In this document: one piece after another, positions 45,666-57,252 of the stretch
Layout of the letters: every line of letters starts with the position of its first letter
Position numbering within the stretch: position 1 is the stretch's first letter
NCBI RefSeq assembly: GCF_018873765.1
Contig: NC_057926.1
Location: 37,246,946 to 37,310,945, forward strand
Origin: Telopea speciosissima
Taxonomy: Eukaryota > Streptophyta > Magnoliopsida > Proteales > Proteaceae
Direction of reading: 5' to 3'
DNA length: 64,000 nucleotides
The notes under the pieces: generated by a model
Databases searched by the model: none
The model's input: the letters and a program-made list of their open reading frames with translations, nothing else
What the model was told of the DNA's origin: nothing
Position numbers and translations under genes: made by a program

Positions 45666-47884
45666 ATCTGGATGTAGATCATAGGTCCATGTGTAGATGC
45701 AAGAAGAACCCCCAAAACCATCCCAGTGTAGTTGTGGAATTCAACTGCTGTGGGAGTCAGCCTGACCTGATGATGTGGCAGGTTTTTTGTTGATTCAATA
45801 GAGCATCACATAAGGCAGCCCCAGTCCAGATAGAAGCACGAAGAAGAGAAGGGACCAAGACAGAATTCAAAAAAAAAAGAAAGTTACTATTTATGTTAAC
45901 AGTATCACGAGTTTCTGTTCATGTGACACTGTTCACGTGAACAGTGTTGTGGGATCATATGGACAGTAGGTGTGAAGATTAGATGCTGGATGTTGGTGGA
46001 AAATTGATGCAAATTCATCACCAAACTGGGCTTCTTTGCTTAGGAATAAGTCTAGGGCTGGGTTATATACATGTTGGGCCTTTGACCCATGCGTTTTTTA
46101 TGTAATAGGCCACTTTTATGGGCCTAAAATATGGGTAGTTCCATACTTAGTTTTATTTTGGTGTTTTTGTTCGTAATTGAACCAATTCAACCAATGGTTC
46201 TATTCAAATGATTTTCGTAGTTTTCTTTAAGTGTTTAGTGGGGCCGGATTATGACTCTATTTTGAGTCTATTTCAGTTTCCTAGTCAGTTTAAGTTACCT
46301 AATGGGTTGAGGAATGATTAAGCTTTTCCTTTTTAGTGTTGGAGTCTATTTTTGAGTCTTTTATATAAAGTTGTAAGGGGGGTAAGTATTAAACACGAAT
46401 TTTGATATTAATGAAAAGTTTTTTGCTGCTCTTCTACTCCATTAAAGATTTTTGTCTTGTGTTTTGATCAAGGGTGATGGGATTGGTGTTTGATCCAATC
46501 GACACCTTGCGGTTTGAATGCCTAGGTCGTTCTTTGAAGATCTCCTTCAAATTCTAGTTCAAGATTCATTTTTTATTCAAGTTTTCAACTTCCAACAAGC
46601 TGCTGCCAGGATTTCTCTGCAACAACAGTGAGTTAGAAGTGTCCCCCATCCCCACAATTCTTCTTCTAATGCTCTCACATCCCAACCTAGCAATCCCCCT
46701 TTTTAATTTCACTTTTCCAACATCAAAAACCAGATCAAACCTAACCAGACATCCACGAAACCCCTAACTTTGACCACGCAACTCCCTGCCCACAAGGAGA
46801 ACTCGATCTCCTTTGCTGCCCATTCAATCCATTAAAACCCTAGCATATCTCCATCTCAAATCAAACCCCAAAATTCTAAAACTCCCACAGACCAAACCAA
46901 CCATCAGAAATAGCCCAAACTTGGACGGAATCTCCCTCTCACCCTTAGGGAAACTCGATCCAAGCCCCTGCCCAAAATTCCTATCCTAAACCCTAGATTC
47001 CCCCATATTCCTCTTTTCAAAAACCCAAAAACCAAAACCTAAATTGCTGCCATACCAAAATTACACTCCTAAACCTGACAAAACATAACGAGACCATCAT
47101 TGATAGACTCCCCTACATCAACTTGACCTAACCCTACCACCAAACCCTAGGTCCCATCAAACCCTAACCCTAATTTCACAATTTTCAGCTATTTGACCTA
47201 GCTGAATTACCTAGTTCATAGCAGATCCTGGTTTATTGGCTTCTAGTTGGTCTCCTACCAATCTAAAACTACATTGAATATTCTACTAGAAGCTGCTATT
47301 AATTTAGTTTCTATTTCTGCAATAGTTTCTTAATTATTAAGTCTAGTTATCTAGTAATTTCTACTTTTGTTTCATTCTTTCTAGTATCCATGTTTGTTTA
47401 GAAGGCTGGATTCTATAATGCTTTATTAGTTTCTAATTTCAGTTTGTTAATATTTTTATTTTGTCCTCTAAAATAGAAGTTTCAGTTTCTATTTTGATGT
47501 ATGGCAACTAGATTTTATAGGAAGTTTCTATTTTGGTTGTAAGTTACTTGGTAGCAAAAACTTTCTATTATTATTTCTATTTTGGACTCAACCCTTGAGT
47601 TTTAGAGGCCTCCACACGATTTAATGAAAAGAGAAAAGAGTTGTTTGACAATCATATTGCTGTGAGAGACAATTGCTCTGGGAGAGAGTGTGGTGAGAAG
47701 CCGTGCGTGAGAGACCCATCCCTATCCCCCCCCCCCTCCTTCAATCTATCCATCTTCTTCTAACTTCAATTTTCTTTTATTTTCCAATCAATCTGTGTTT
47801 GATTGTTCTACTGCAAATCTCGAGTACGATCCTACTGTAGAGTGGTTCTTACTTGAACTTCTCTTACATTATTAGACCCACTCC
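45666..47884. other. 2.2-kb segment interrupting repeat A-B
   Basis: Separates A (ending ...ACAGACTCTGGCG) from B (starting near CACCACAGAGGA). It has no long open frame. Transcript-like features are present (45960-46450 and 47570-47700: TTTAATGAAAAGAG, pyrimidine tract CCCCCCCCCTCC). It may be a non-autonomous insertion, but I see no terminal repeats. Confidence 0.35.
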
Positions 47885-48360
47885 TGAAACTCAATTCGAA
47901 TCCCACCACAGAGGACTTAGGAGCTGGAACTTGAAGGTTTGGGTCACGTATACCAGAGGCACTCCCATCCCAAACCTTAGGGAAAGAGAGAGCATGAGGG
48001 AGATCATACCTAATATGAAGGGGCTGTTGGTACCGCTGGAAAAGTGTACAACTGAATATATCTAAATGAACTGAAATAGAAGGAGATTAGAGAAAACGAT
48101 CTGACCTGCGAGGATGAACCAGAAGGAGAAAACTGAACAGGGAGGGAGGAGAAGACTAAATGAACCAACCTTGGCTCCAACAAGTCATATTGTAACAGCA
48201 AAATCATCTTCTTGATTCCAAACTCATAGTTGATTACAATCTTATAAATAAAGAAGCAAAAACTCCTAAACAAACTCTAAAACTGAAAATAGAGTTCAAA
48301 TTTATTTTGGACTCTCACTCCTAAGTATCTAACAAAGAAATAATGTTAGTAAAAAATGAA
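47885..48360. repeat. Dispersed repeat B, second copy
   Basis: Matches 43715-44080, with an extra piece of about 85 bp near 47935-48030. Confidence 0.65.
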
Positions 48361-48469
48361 AATTGATAAAAATAACCCCTATTTAACCCTACGCGTAAAT
48401 TGCATTAACCAGTGTCTAACATAGACATTAAATGTCAAACATAATCAATACCAGCAAAATGCAAGATTG

Positions 48470-48587
48470 CATACATGACTATGTATGAACACGGACAACA
48501 CTTCAATCATTGGATAGGAACACTCGATTCTCGTGCGCCTATCCAACGGCTGAAATGTTGATCATGTTTCATACATAACCGTGTATG
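48470..48587. mobile_element. Hairpin MITE, CATACATGACTATGTATG ends
   Basis: The left arm CATACATGACTATGTATGAAC...CATTGGATAGG and right arm CCTATCCAACGG...CATACATAACCGTGTATG are inverted copies around a loop of about 20 bases. Confidence 0.7.
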
Positions 48588-51190
48588 AAAGCTGTATAGA
48601 TAGATCACCATAAGTCTCAGGGGTAATCCGCATGGTAGGAAACACGTCCCTATATGGATCTATGACGGAAGACATGCGCAAGCGGGGCTTAGTCAAGTCA
48701 AGCAGCGGCAGAGTGAAGAGAGCCACACTGGTCGGAGTTCACAGGAGGGACCATAACAAATCAATAGGCTGCTTACTAGCTTTTTAGTTGACAGGTACGG
48801 AGGGAAGGGGAGATGGTCTATGTCAATTTAAGGACAGGGACGAGTGACCAGTTACCATAGCTGCTGAGTAAGGAGTTGCACATTTTTCGAGTACAAGTGT
48901 GAAATGATAGGATTTTACCCTCGCTGAAAGAAAATATGCATTATACCAAGAGGGCGAAAAAGGTTACAAATAATTTGACATCTTAAGTGGTCAATAAGAA
49001 AATCCCATTAAAAAAATTATAAACACATTTATATCAGTTGACATACATTATCTAAGCAAGCAACAGGAAAGATGCAGATCCCAGTATGCAACATGGAATC
49101 TGATGCAAGAAATTTATCGGCTTGTGTATCAAATTAAGCATAAATGACTGTTTTCTACATGGACACCGGATGTCAATAACAGCAAAATTTTGAAAAAAAA
49201 AAAAAAAGTAGGCTTGTAGAGTGCATGGATTTACCAGGCACTCGTGACAACGTCTTTTGGTAAACCCGAGGGAGTTAACTGAAAAATCAACAAAATCCAC
49301 TGTAGAACTTCGGCAAAAGGAGGTCATGCCATCCCAAAAGCTAGGATAAAGATGTGTTCCTAGTTATCAAAAGGGGGAAAAAACAAGAATAAAGATCTTG
49401 TCCCTTCTCTAGACAACAATCTCAGATCATAATCACCAAAACTACAGGCACATATTTACACAATATTCCTGATTTTGAATCGCATATATCGCACAAAAGA
49501 TTACCTAAACAGGGGATTGCCTCAGATCTAAATTCTTCCATCTTATCCCCTTAGTACAAATAACTCATGCCTCAATGTCTTTGTAAAAAACCCTAACCAT
49601 GCGGCTAGTAGTTGACTCCCTTTAGTCACTCAACCCTGCTACCCCATAGAACATTTGCAAGGTACCCACTCCCCATGAAGGTTCCCCAGGCAGTGTCAAC
49701 CATGCTATGGGTACTAAAACCAAAGCTTATGGGTTCAATGTACACATCCAGATCTAAAGACTTAACACTGCATAATTTTTATGATTATTAAGAATAACTA
49801 TCCTCAGAACCAAGGTTCTAATCTTCACCAGATGCATGCCAAGGATTTCAACTTATCTTCCCATTCATTCACCATCCAATATAACTTCAAAAGAAATGTC
49901 CCAATTTATTTGGAATGTTAACTTCGTTGGTTCCTTGTGAAGCATATCTGCCATCATAGCATTAGTGCATTACTCATAAACACCCTACGATCAAAACATA
50001 GCACTAAAATGTCAGGAAGTGCTAGGTATGTACATTTCTAAGCTCATTATAGACAACAAACTATGTTGTCAGAGCTGCTTTCTGGCAATTTCATTCTGAA
50101 AATTTCTTAACTGTATAGAATCAAGAACTGTTGCACCAATACAATGAGTTCAATCTGAGTCAAAATTTGGCCCTTCAGTATACCAGCAAAGGAATAGAAC
50201 ACCATCAACAGTCGGGAGCATCTTCTGTAAGATGTGCTATAATATTGAATTCTCAAACATCTTAAACTGAACCATCACTATACAACAAGGCCTATTCAAC
50301 CTTTTCATAAACCTTGCTCTTTGTTTTTTCACTGTGGATTTATTCAAGTTGTTTTCATATGATTCCATTTGCTAACCGACACTCTTTAAAGCCATGCACA
50401 CTCTCCACATTACATGCATAACTAATTCCAATGGAAGGCCACCACCACCTCCTCCCCCCACCCCCCCCCCCCTCCCAAAAAAAAAAATGATAGAAAGCAA
50501 TATGTAAAATAAGGAATATGAATCAGTGTTTCATTAAAATTACACACATCTAGAAAATGATGATTTTTCATGAAGAAATGACACATGAATCAGGTTAACA
50601 TGGTGTAGAAGCAAAGTAGAATCCTCAAGACACTCCATACTACAAGCAAACAAGAGAAAAAATATGGAGCAGTCATTCAAATAGTTTCCTATAGCGTTCC
50701 AAGAATATATTGCATGAAAAGCATGGGCCCCAGCAATACTTTACAAGTTTAATAAGATCCATAATATTGGTGGATGACATATTAACATGGGAAATGCTAG
50801 ATTATTCTGTGGTTTAACATTCTTAATTTACACTTCCTCCATGCCCAACTTTCCTTTACAACCATATAAGTGACGACTATCTCCTTTGGACTTGTTTTTA
50901 TACTCAATCAACAACAGATCAGAGTTTCAGATAATGTTTAGTGAAAATAACATGAGACAATCCAATTATATGGTTTCTTAGTGTGGTGCCCAGTAGTTAA
51001 ATCATTAACATGACACACAAATATAGAAACAAGTAAATGTCCAATGTGTTCCAGATGGAGGCAAAATTCTGACCACAGGATCAAGAGGAAATACCTCTGA
51101 ATTTGACGGATATATGAATGCATGTTTGTAACAGCTTTCTCTGATATGATTTCAAGCTACACCATCCAATATTATTGCGCCAGGACCATC
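48588..51190. other. Intergenic, nothing recognised
   Basis: 2.6 kb without a supported gene. A poly(C)/poly(A) run lies near 50455-50490. Sequence looks single-copy within this window. Confidence 0.4.
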
Positions 51191-51416
51191 ATGACAATAT
51201 CACCAATAAAAATTAATCAACACCACAGTACATTATACAGAAGATGCTTCCTGGATTTTTTTTTTCCTGGAATTCCTGAAAGTAAATTGGCATAACCACC
51301 AACATGACAATATCACCAATAAAAATTAATCAACACCTCAGTACATTAAACAGAAGATGCTTCCTGGATGTATTTCTTTTTCCTCAAATTCCTGAAAGTA
51401 AATTGGCATAACCGAC
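51191..51416. repeat. Tandem duplication, two ~113-bp units
   Basis: ATGACAATATCACCAATAAA begins at 51191 and 51304. Both units continue through AGAAGATGCTTCCTGGAT and GAAAGTAAATTGGCATAACC with few changes, suggesting recent duplication. Confidence 0.85.
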
Positions 51417-51910
51417 AATTTGTCCTTCAATATGCAGAAGCATCATACAAAGAGCATATTATCAAAAGCTAAACAACTAATTGCAGCTGATAAGAAAAAA
51501 GATTGAAAAATTCCAAACTAAAAATATTTCATTCACAGAATTACAAGAATACATCAGCAAGGTAACATACAGAGTAATTTTGACATCTGTGGTCCTAACT
51601 CCTTTCCTGACGCTGCACTATCCAGTAGGGTTCAATCTATTACAGTCAGTTAACCTAAATTAACAGTTGTCCAGGTTAACAGCACAAAATGCAGTTGTTA
51701 CAGCTCCAAATTGAGAACAGGGTTTAGCATGGGGATAAAAAGAACAAAAAAGGAAAACAAGAAAGGGATTAAAATTTCTTCAGACTCCTTACACTGGCAT
51801 ACGTTACATTTCCCAGACAAGAGCTCCTTGAAGAGGCAAATAAAAATCCTCCCGACACTGTCAACCATGGCACTTCGGAATAAATGATGAACAAGTGCCT
51901 GTCAGGGATT
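51417..51910. other. Intergenic / 3' side of VQ gene
   Basis: Presumed 3' UTR and downstream region of the minus-strand VQ gene. Nothing else is recognised. Confidence 0.4.
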
Positions 51911-52957
51911 TTATTGATCTCTCCATCTAGGACTTGGGAAGGGGAAAAACCCAGAAGGGGAGGATGGGAAAAAAATGCCAGGAGAGAGCGGAGGTTGTGG
52001 CCCAGGACCCAAAATCCCTGACTGCGAAGTGGGAGTGTATGCAAAATTAGGAGTCAGAGGTGGAGGGTACTGAAAAGTAGGCGAAATCAAAGGATAAGGA
52101 GACCGAGGAGACCTAGGAGACAACAGATTCGAAAAAAAGCTTGGAGACGGCAAGAGGAACTGAGAAGTAGGAGAAGGCAAAAGTGCAGCGGCATTCCCTC
52201 GTGGAGAAGGGAAAGCAGGAGCTCCCGGATATGGGTAAGTCGGCGGTGTCGGAAGTAAACCCGAGGATGATGGCTGAATTGGCACTTGACCCTGTAACCG
52301 AGGTTGAGCTTGAGCTTGAGCTTGAGCATGAGCTTGAGCGTGAGCTTGAGCTTGAGCTTGAGCTTGAGCTTGAGCTTGGGCTTGAGCTTGAAATTGAAAT
52401 TGATGTGCTTGTGCTTGTGCTTGTAATTGGGCATGTGCCGGATGAGCTTGAAGTTGAGGCTGAAGTTGTTGTGTTTGCCTTGGACTTGAGTCGATGATAG
52501 AATTCTGAAGGTATCTCATGTAAGCCGAGATTGGGGACTCAGCTGTGTTTGCGGCCCAAACTTGGTCACCAGGGGCCAGTGTCGGCATTGGAGACACCGA
52601 TGGTTGACCAATCTGACCAGGTCTAACAAAACTGTTGTTAAAAGGAGCAGGTGCAGGAGGAATCGGGGGTCGGTAGATTGGCGTCAACGGAGGAGGACGG
52701 ATCTTCTGCAACCTCATACTTGGAGGTTTAGACGGATTCGGCAGTCGTGGTGAAGGGTCTTGTGAAGGAGAGCCAGTCAACTGTTGAACGATGCTCCGGA
52801 AATCGTTCTTGCTTATGTTGTAAACTTGAGGTTGTGGCTGTGGCTTTGCGTTTGCGAAATTAGGTTGATGCAAAGGACTCTTCTTGATGTTCTTCCCCAT
52901 TTTGTTGACACCCAGATGCTCCCCATGCCTATTCCTCGATAAATTCGAATTCTCCAT
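51911..52957 (-). CDS. IKU1: HAIKU1 (VQ14)-like VQ motif protein
   Basis: A single exon of 348 aa. The N-terminus (HLGVNKMGKNIKKSPLHQP) and the region around the VQ motif (YNISKNDFRSIVQQLTGSPS, motif at residues 53-62) closely resemble Arabidopsis HAIKU1, as do MRLQKIRPPPLTPI (81-94) and ESPISAYMRYLQNSIIDSSP (140-159). The C-terminal half is Pro/Ser-rich with LLPSP, FFSNLLSPRSP and a final FPFPSPRWRDQ. HAIKU1 is a nuclear VQ protein that partners with WRKY10/MINI3 to control endosperm growth and seed size. Residues about 169-219 form an expanded Gln-Ala repeat encoded by a hexanucleotide microsatellite. The start is the first ATG of the frame and fits the family N-terminus. Upstream (about 52960-53500, minus strand) is presumed 5' UTR and promoter. 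Confidence 0.92.
   Translation of the reverse strand: MENSNLSRNRHGEHLGVNKMGKNIKKSPLHQPNFANAKPQPQPQVYNISKNDFRSIVQQLTGSPSQDPSPRLPNPSKPPSMRLQKIRPPPLTPIYRPPIPPAPAPFNNSFVRPGQIGQPSVSPMPTLAPGDQVWAANTAESPISAYMRYLQNSIIDSSPRQTQQLQPQLQAHPAHAQLQAQAQAHQFQFQAQAQAQAQAQAQAQAHAQAHAQAQAQAQPRLQGQVPIQPSSSGLLPTPPTYPYPGAPAFPSPRGNAAALLPSPTSQFLLPSPSFFSNLLSPRSPRSPYPLISPTFQYPPPLTPNFAYTPTSQSGILGPGPQPPLSPGIFFPSSPSGFFPFPSPRWRDQ
52304..52390. repeat. (TTGAGC)n coding microsatellite
   Basis: About 14 units of TTGAGC/TTGAGCA-like hexamers on the plus strand, encoding alternating Gln-Ala (with a few His) in the VQ protein on the minus strand. Six-base periodicity keeps the frame during expansion or contraction. Confidence 0.92.
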
Positions 52958-54122
52958 CTCAATAACCCCTGAACTTTCTCCCCCAGAAAGAAAAAAAAAT
53001 AATATTTTCGAATCCCTAAATCATTCCCAACTCCGATTCAATCCCCAAACCTCAAAACACCAAAAGATTCTCACACCACGAACCAACAAAAACGCTAAAG
53101 CAAATTCAAGGCAGAAAGCGTACCCTTTTCTTGGTTCCGACAATCTTAACGAATTGGAAGCTCAAAACATTATTCTACAATAGAAAACCCAAAAAACTGA
53201 GTTTCTTGAGTAGATCACTAAAATTGACCAAAAGCAACGCTAATCTTTCAAAGCTCCGTTGTTTCCGTCAAATTTAGTCGAGTAGATCCAAAATCGACAG
53301 AAACTAAAAACCCTAGAATCTTTTTTTTCTTTTCCTGCGTTCACACTCTCCAAACCAAGAAGAAAAGCCAAGAAAGCTCAGAAAGTTAACTTTGACTTTC
53401 AGCGACTGTATTACTGATTAAAAGAGTCGTCCCTCAAGCTCTGATCCATGGACTCGTGAAAAAAATTGAAATTTGAAAAACCCTAGATTGAGATCAACCG
53501 CGAATAACGTGTAAGGTTTCAAGCTGTAAAAAAAACCAGCCAAGTGGGTTTTCGTGAGCTCCAGTCTTCACCAGCCTTTTTAAATAGAATTTTAAATGAC
53601 ACGATCGACTAAAAAAATATCTGAACCGCTGAACAGGTTTATGTTGGTCTTCCAGTGGAACATTCTCACTATCCACCATTGGATTGGAATCTGAATGATT
53701 TAGGAGAAGGTTCTACGGTGGGGTCCAGTATCAGCTCATTTCTCATGAATCATCCCCGCGAGCCGCGACTGATTGTTGGTGAGCCGATACCATTTTGTCT
53801 GTTACACGCTGGCGTGGATTTCCATCCATCAATTCAGCTGCCAAGATTCTAATCGAACGGCCAGGATGTACGATCTAAGAAACTTTGACATTTTAACATA
53901 TTATACAGTATCCACTAAATAATTGAGCTTACAGCGTAGTGACCATTTCTGGTCTGGTTTGATGGAAAATGTATTATTTTGGATTCAAACATTTGGAAAT
54001 GAGTTTGGTTTATTCTATTTATAGAAATGAGTACAAGTAGCAGTAGACCAGAATGCTTTGTTCAACACGTCTACCATTGATCTTGAGAATTGTCACGTCA
54101 CCTATGATTAGTCAAACGGTTG
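52958..54122. other. Presumed VQ-gene 5' region and intergenic
   Basis: AC-rich sequence upstream of the VQ start, then AT-rich intergenic DNA. No further gene seen. Confidence 0.4.
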
Positions 54123-54131
54123 AAAAATAAT

Positions 54132-55907
54132 AGGTAAAGTACACGTACCCTTATAATGCACCTAATATTCTTCATACCCCTTAAATGGCTCAATATTCCT
54201 TATATCATTCTTATTTTACATCCCCAAATGCCAGATAAGTCCAATTCGTTAAGTTTAATCGTTAAATGTTAAAAATTTGACCATTTTACCTTTTTTTTTA
54301 TATTTATAAACTTGAAAAGACCTAATTGCCCTGATCTATTTGTTCATAAGATGAAAAGATTTTTTTGTCCTAATCTAATTTGATAAGACCCTTTTACCCC
54401 CACTATTTGTTCTTAAGAACCTAACTCAATCTAATTACTAAAATACCCTTGTTAAGACATAATTACCAAAATACCCTCATCTTCCCCAATTCTGCAAGGA
54501 AACCTTTTCCCAAAAATAAAGTCGACCCGGGTTGTATCCATCGGTGGTGGGCAAGGCGATGGCGTCGATGAGGGCGTCGCCTATGGTGGAATCCCGAGTC
54601 ACAGAGTTCTCCGGGAAGAGTGCGCAGGAGTCGTTGGCGCAGCCTGGACGAGGGGGTTCGTAGCAGTTGGAGCAAGCCAAGGATTTGAGGGAAGCGCAGA
54701 GGGAGGAATTGCAGAAAATGGGTTTGTAAGTAGAGGATTGATAGTTCTTCTGGCAGTTGACCCAGTTGAATGCAGCACCCAAGTCCAGGACTAGCGTTGT
54801 GGGTTTCAGAGGCGTTCTCTGCTTGATTGTGGTTGTGTATTGGAGGGTGGAGAGGTCTTTCGTGATGGGAATGAGAAGTGCTGTTGGTAGAGAGACTGCA
54901 TAGTATGAGGAGTAGGGAATGAAGAAGAATATTAAGGAGAAGAAGAAGAAGAAATTGGAGGTAGAGAGGAGGGCCATGGCGTCGATGATTGAGAATGACT
55001 TCACTAAAGCGTTCTGAATTAATTCTGATAATGATGGTGCCTGCTTGGAGGTCGGTGAAGCTGGTTATTTTGTAATAAATAGAATAAAGCCAATCAATTA
55101 AAGGAGCTAGTCTTGAATCTTGATCCAAAGCAAATCAAAAAGAGAAAAACAAAGCAACCCGGTGTAGTGTTTGAAATATGAACAGAGGGGATAACTTGTA
55201 TTTCAGTTGGGGCTTGAAACGTTAGCAGTTTCTGAAATGTTGTGGGTACTTACTTCAAACGTATTTCCCCAAAAGATTTGCCATTTCTGAAACTGGTTAG
55301 CGATTGTGTCTCCAGATAGAAACGGAGCAGAGGGACTGAATAATCTTCTTCAAAGTAGAATGAATCCCCAGATAGAAGAACACGATCAGAATAGGAATAA
55401 AATATATATCGAACAGCATTTAGGGTTTTGGGAAACCCTAGTTTGCTCTCTCAGAGAAAAAAAAATAAGGAAGGAGGAGGTGGGAATTAGAGAACAAAAA
55501 CCAGTCTGTGTTGGATTTTGAGAGAAATTTTCAGAAATGGAAAATAGATTTTGGGGAAGATGAGGGTATTTTGGTAATTATGCCTTAGCAGGGTATTTTA
55601 GTAATTAGGTTGGGTTAGGTTCTTAAGAACAAATAGTGGAGGTAAAAGGGTCTTATCAAATTAGGTTAGGGCAAAAAGGTCTTTTCATATTATGAACAAA
55701 TAGGTCAGGGTAATTAGGTCTTTTCAATTTTATAAACATAGAAAAAAGGGTAAAATGGTCAAGTTTTTAGCACTTAACGGCTAAACTTAACGGTTTGGAC
55801 TTATCTGGAATTAGGGGGGTAAAACGGGGATGATACGTGGAATATTGAACCGCTTAGGGGGTACGAGGAATATTGGGTGCATTATAGGGGGTACGTGTAC
55901 TTTACCC
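54132..55907. mobile_element. Pack-MULE 4 carrying an aspartic protease-like fragment
   Basis: Inverted arms of about 355 bp (54132-54487 and 55551-55907). The left begins AGGTAAAGTACACGTACCC, the right ends GGGTACGTGTACTTTACCC. A perfect 9-bp target-site duplication AAAAATAAT lies at 54123-54131 and 55908-55916, diagnostic in length for the Mutator superfamily. Arms match element 3 (39281) over most of their length. The cargo of about 1.06 kb contains the protease-like fragment with its upstream sequence, then an unidentified segment up to the right arm. No transposase is present. Confidence 0.93.
54477..55004 (-). pseudogene. Basic 7S globulin/TAXI-type aspartic protease-like fragment
   Basis: A 175-residue minus-strand frame. 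After a hydrophobic signal-peptide-like start (FFFFFSLIFFFIPYSS) it reads LLIPITKDLSTLQYTTTIKQ, TPLKPTTLVLDLGAAFNWVNC, YQSSTYKPIFCNSSLC, CSNCYEPPRPGCANDSC and TDGYNPGR, the order of the TAXI_N domain of basic 7S globulin, xylanase inhibitor and related plant proteins. The catalytic DTG position is DLG, as in the inactive inhibitor-like members. At GYNPGR the similarity stops and the last 14 residues (LYFWEKVSLQNWGR) come from junction sequence running into the transposon arm. Family members are about 430 aa, so more than half is missing. An in-frame M at 54978-54976 (MALLS) is an alternative start. It is a captured fragment; whether it is expressed cannot be told. Confidence 0.85.
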
Positions 55908-55916
55908 AAAAATAAT

Positions 55917-57053
55917 TTAGGGTGACTATATAATTGATTTTCTTATCGATACATCAAAAATTATCAAATAATTTATAATTTTATTTTTTTGTCTTTTAGT
56001 ATAGTACATAAAAAAATTTTTAACGAAGATTAATAATGTCATTTCATATGTATACTCGAAAAAGATGCATAACAATAATATCTTTTGATTTGTTTAGTAA
56101 ATTAATGATGCATTTTGATAATGATATGTTATTTTTTAAATATTTTTTAAAATTATTATTTATCCTTATATAATAGAACTTTTGAAAATAAGACAAACAA
56201 TTTAAAAAAAAATGCCATGTCCTACATACACTTATGTGAGTGTCATTCAAACACTCCCCTCCCATTATGTAAATATGAGTGAATTACCATTATACTCTTA
56301 TAGCTATCTGATAACCTAAGTATAACCACCCAATAGTATCGCGCCACATCATCATCATTATGAATGGTCTAATAGATAAGGGTCCATCGGGTCACACACC
56401 AACCAACCCAGAACCTAGAGTTCAATTACACGAGGGCATTATCCCCCCACGTGAGGATTGATCAATCGCACTCCTAATATGCCACTGTCAGTTATCACCA
56501 CATTCCTATAAGGAAATTACCTCCCGATAAAGAGCGCTCAGGATTCCTACTAACTAGGGATCACTCTCCCGAAAGGATTCCACCAGGGAATATTCTACCA
56601 TGAATAGAAGACTTTCAGTATGACTCTCCACTATCAACTCTACCTAAAATCATACATTATATATACTTAGGTACAAACCATAACAGAGTTACCTTGACTA
56701 CTGTTATTTTTATCTACTATTAAAGAGACCTGACTTAAGCATCGGAGAGTACCCCATCGGAGAAAACCGGCTCTCTTATGCTTATTTTGTTCCTCTATGT
56801 AGGCTCCCTCACCGGAGGATCCCTTTTGATGTTGATAAGCTTTTTAGGTCACCCTATTTATCCAAAAGCTAGAACTGTCACACCATCTCACCACATGGCT
56901 AAACATTGATGAGCCACGTTGATAAGCTTTTTAGGTCGCCTATTTAAAGTAAAGTTTGCATTTCCAATAGAAAATAAATTACATTAAAAAGAAATTTATA
57001 TAGCCATCATAAGATGGAGCTATTAAAAGGCATACCTTAGTTATGAGCAACTG
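55917..57053. other. Intergenic with possible LTR fragment
   Basis: 55917-56330 is very AT-rich. 56330-56830 has a different style (CTGACTTAAGCATCGGAGAG, CCCCATCGGAGAAAACCGG, CTCACCGGAGGATCCC) that recalls LTR sequence of Ty3/Gypsy Tat-lineage elements. I see only one such segment, no paired LTR and no pol domain. Confidence 0.35.
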
Positions 57054-57243
57054 GAATTTGGATCCTCTACTGCCGAGTTGCCCGGCAAGACTGTACTGCC
57101 TTGACACGGTGCTGCGTGCAATGTCCGCCTTACTCCTGCCCAAATGCCTTGCCGGAGTGGGGGTAAGGCAATAATTGCACGCAGCCTCGTGTCTGGGCAG
57201 CATGGTCCTACCGGGCAACTCGGCAGTAGAGGATCTGGATCCT
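57054..57243. mobile_element. Palindromic MITE, GGATCCTCTACTGCCGAG family, copy 2
   Basis: A 190-bp near-palindrome: GGATCCTCTACTGCCGAGTT and AACTCGGCAGTAGAGGATC near the ends. Flanks GAGCAACTG (57045-57053) and AAGCAACTG (57244-57252) match 8 of 9, pointing to a Mutator-like origin. Confidence 0.85.
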
Positions 57244-57252
57244 AAGCAACTG

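Noticed and set aside
47150-47180. CCCTAACCCTAA resembling interstitial telomere repeat
   Set aside because: Only two short units in a C/A-rich region; plant telomere repeat is CCCTAAA in long arrays.
54463-55128. 221-codon minus-strand frame overlapping the protease-like fragment
   Set aside because: The TAXI-like protein similarity is in the other frame (54477-55004); this one is a His/Leu-rich shadow.
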